Shown piece by piece: positions 12,976 to 13,164 of a DNA stretch of 13,164 bases. The stretch covers positions 1 through 13,164 of the forward strand of contig CAMBGW010000019.1 of the NCBI GenBank assembly GCA_945866245.1. Reading direction: 5' to 3'. Position 1 is the stretch's first letter. The number at the start of each line of letters is the position of its first letter. The DNA is from Verrucomicrobia subdivision 6 bacterium. Its GTDB lineage: Bacteria > Verrucomicrobiota > Verrucomicrobiia > Methylacidiphilales > Verrucolacustridaceae. The position numbers and the translations under genes were made by a program. The notes below the pieces were generated by a model. The model worked only from the letters and a program-made list of their open reading frames with translations. It did not search any database and was not told the DNA's origin.

Positions 12976-13164
12976 CTACTTGCTGGCGAACAAATCCGGC
13001 ATTAGCTCCCTGCCCCATCGCCAGGTGCTCGGCATCGCTTGATACCCAATATGCCCCTGCCCCACCTCCCGATAGTGCGCTCCTCCCCACCCCTCCGACA
13101 AAGCCCTTAACTTGGACGGCGGAGCCACCGAATCGTGCGAACCGCCAACGACCAACACCCGCTT
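12976..13164 (-). CDS. Probable alpha/beta hydrolase, C-terminal fragment (5' part beyond the window)
   Basis: 62 codons run from the right edge to TAG at 12976. The segment KRVLVVGGSHDSVAPP followed by a short helix (SKLRALSEGW) and then VGQGHIGYQAMP matches the end of an alpha/beta-hydrolase fold: a strand leading to the catalytic acid in a G.HD..APP turn, a helix, then the catalytic His in a GH motif. Substrate cannot be told from this fragment, and the nucleophile is off the window. It is on the same strand as the pdh operon but is separated from it by a gap with its own promoter. Other folds ending in a GSHD/GH pair are possible. Confidence 0.55.
   Translation of the reverse strand, partial: KRVLVVGGSHDSVAPPSKLRALSEGWGGAHYREVGQGHIGYQAMPSTWRWGRELMPDLFASK

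Noticed and set aside
1..13164. CRISPR array, prophage, toxin-antitoxin or defence genes
   Set aside because: No repeated spacer pattern and no such domains; nearly every base is accounted for by the metabolic and regulatory genes listed.

Overview
The window is 13.2 kb of dense bacterial chromosome. It holds two complete or nearly complete minus-strand operons, a plus-strand block between them, and a partial gene at each end. I see no tRNA, rRNA, CRISPR array, integrase or intact insertion sequence. The gene content fits a Gram-negative bacterium: RmlA, an RfaH/NusG-like factor, PspC, PPK1 and an E1 alpha/E1 beta pyruvate dehydrogenase. The protein wording, especially the E1 alpha and the split phosphotransacetylase, suggests the Verrucomicrobiota/PVC group. 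That placement is from memory and is low confidence.

Layout. (1) Positions 1-3119, minus strand: a NusG/RfaH-like factor, rmlA, an FmdB-like protein that has lost its zinc ribbon, apaG, and proC (cut by the window edge). Gaps are short and apaG and proC overlap by 4 bp, so this is probably one operon joining nucleotide-sugar synthesis to housekeeping genes. (2) Positions 3205-4972, plus strand: a 59-aa PspC protein, a divergent Fe/Mn superoxide dismutase with a promoter placed so that its mRNA should be leaderless, and a Memo-family protein that overlaps the sod stop by 37 bp. (3) Positions 4973-5259: a 287-bp non-coding stretch, AT-rich in its right part, carrying two copies of a 14-bp repeat of the kind seen beside REP/RAYT elements. 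(4) Positions 5260-7389, plus strand: polyphosphate kinase ppk. Its stop overlaps, tail to tail, the stop of the next operon. (5) Positions 12952-7386, minus strand: an operon of pdhA, pdhB, a cyclic-nucleotide-binding/FHA fusion, an unlisted 48-aa membrane peptide, a stand-alone phosphotransacetylase domain, and a separate BioD-like/DRTGG protein. It has a good sigma70-type promoter. (6) Positions 12976-13164, minus strand: the C-terminal end of a probable alpha/beta hydrolase.

How the genes work together. The right-hand operon would make acetyl-CoA from pyruvate (E1 only; no E2 or E3 gene is visible) and interconvert it with acetyl phosphate. A two-input sensory protein (nucleotide-binding plus phosphothreonine-binding) lies in the middle. 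The convergent ppk handles another phosphoanhydride pool. The central sod-memo block differs from its surroundings in GC skew: the + strand is strongly C-rich over ppk and over both minus-strand operons but balanced over pspC-sod-memo. This suggests either a different history or different selection for that block.

The most interesting points are the cNMP-FHA protein inside a PDH-Pta operon, the split Pta with a changed catalytic-loop residue, the sod-memo coupling with a predicted leaderless sod transcript, the 48-aa membrane peptide, and the repeat-bearing AT-rich island.
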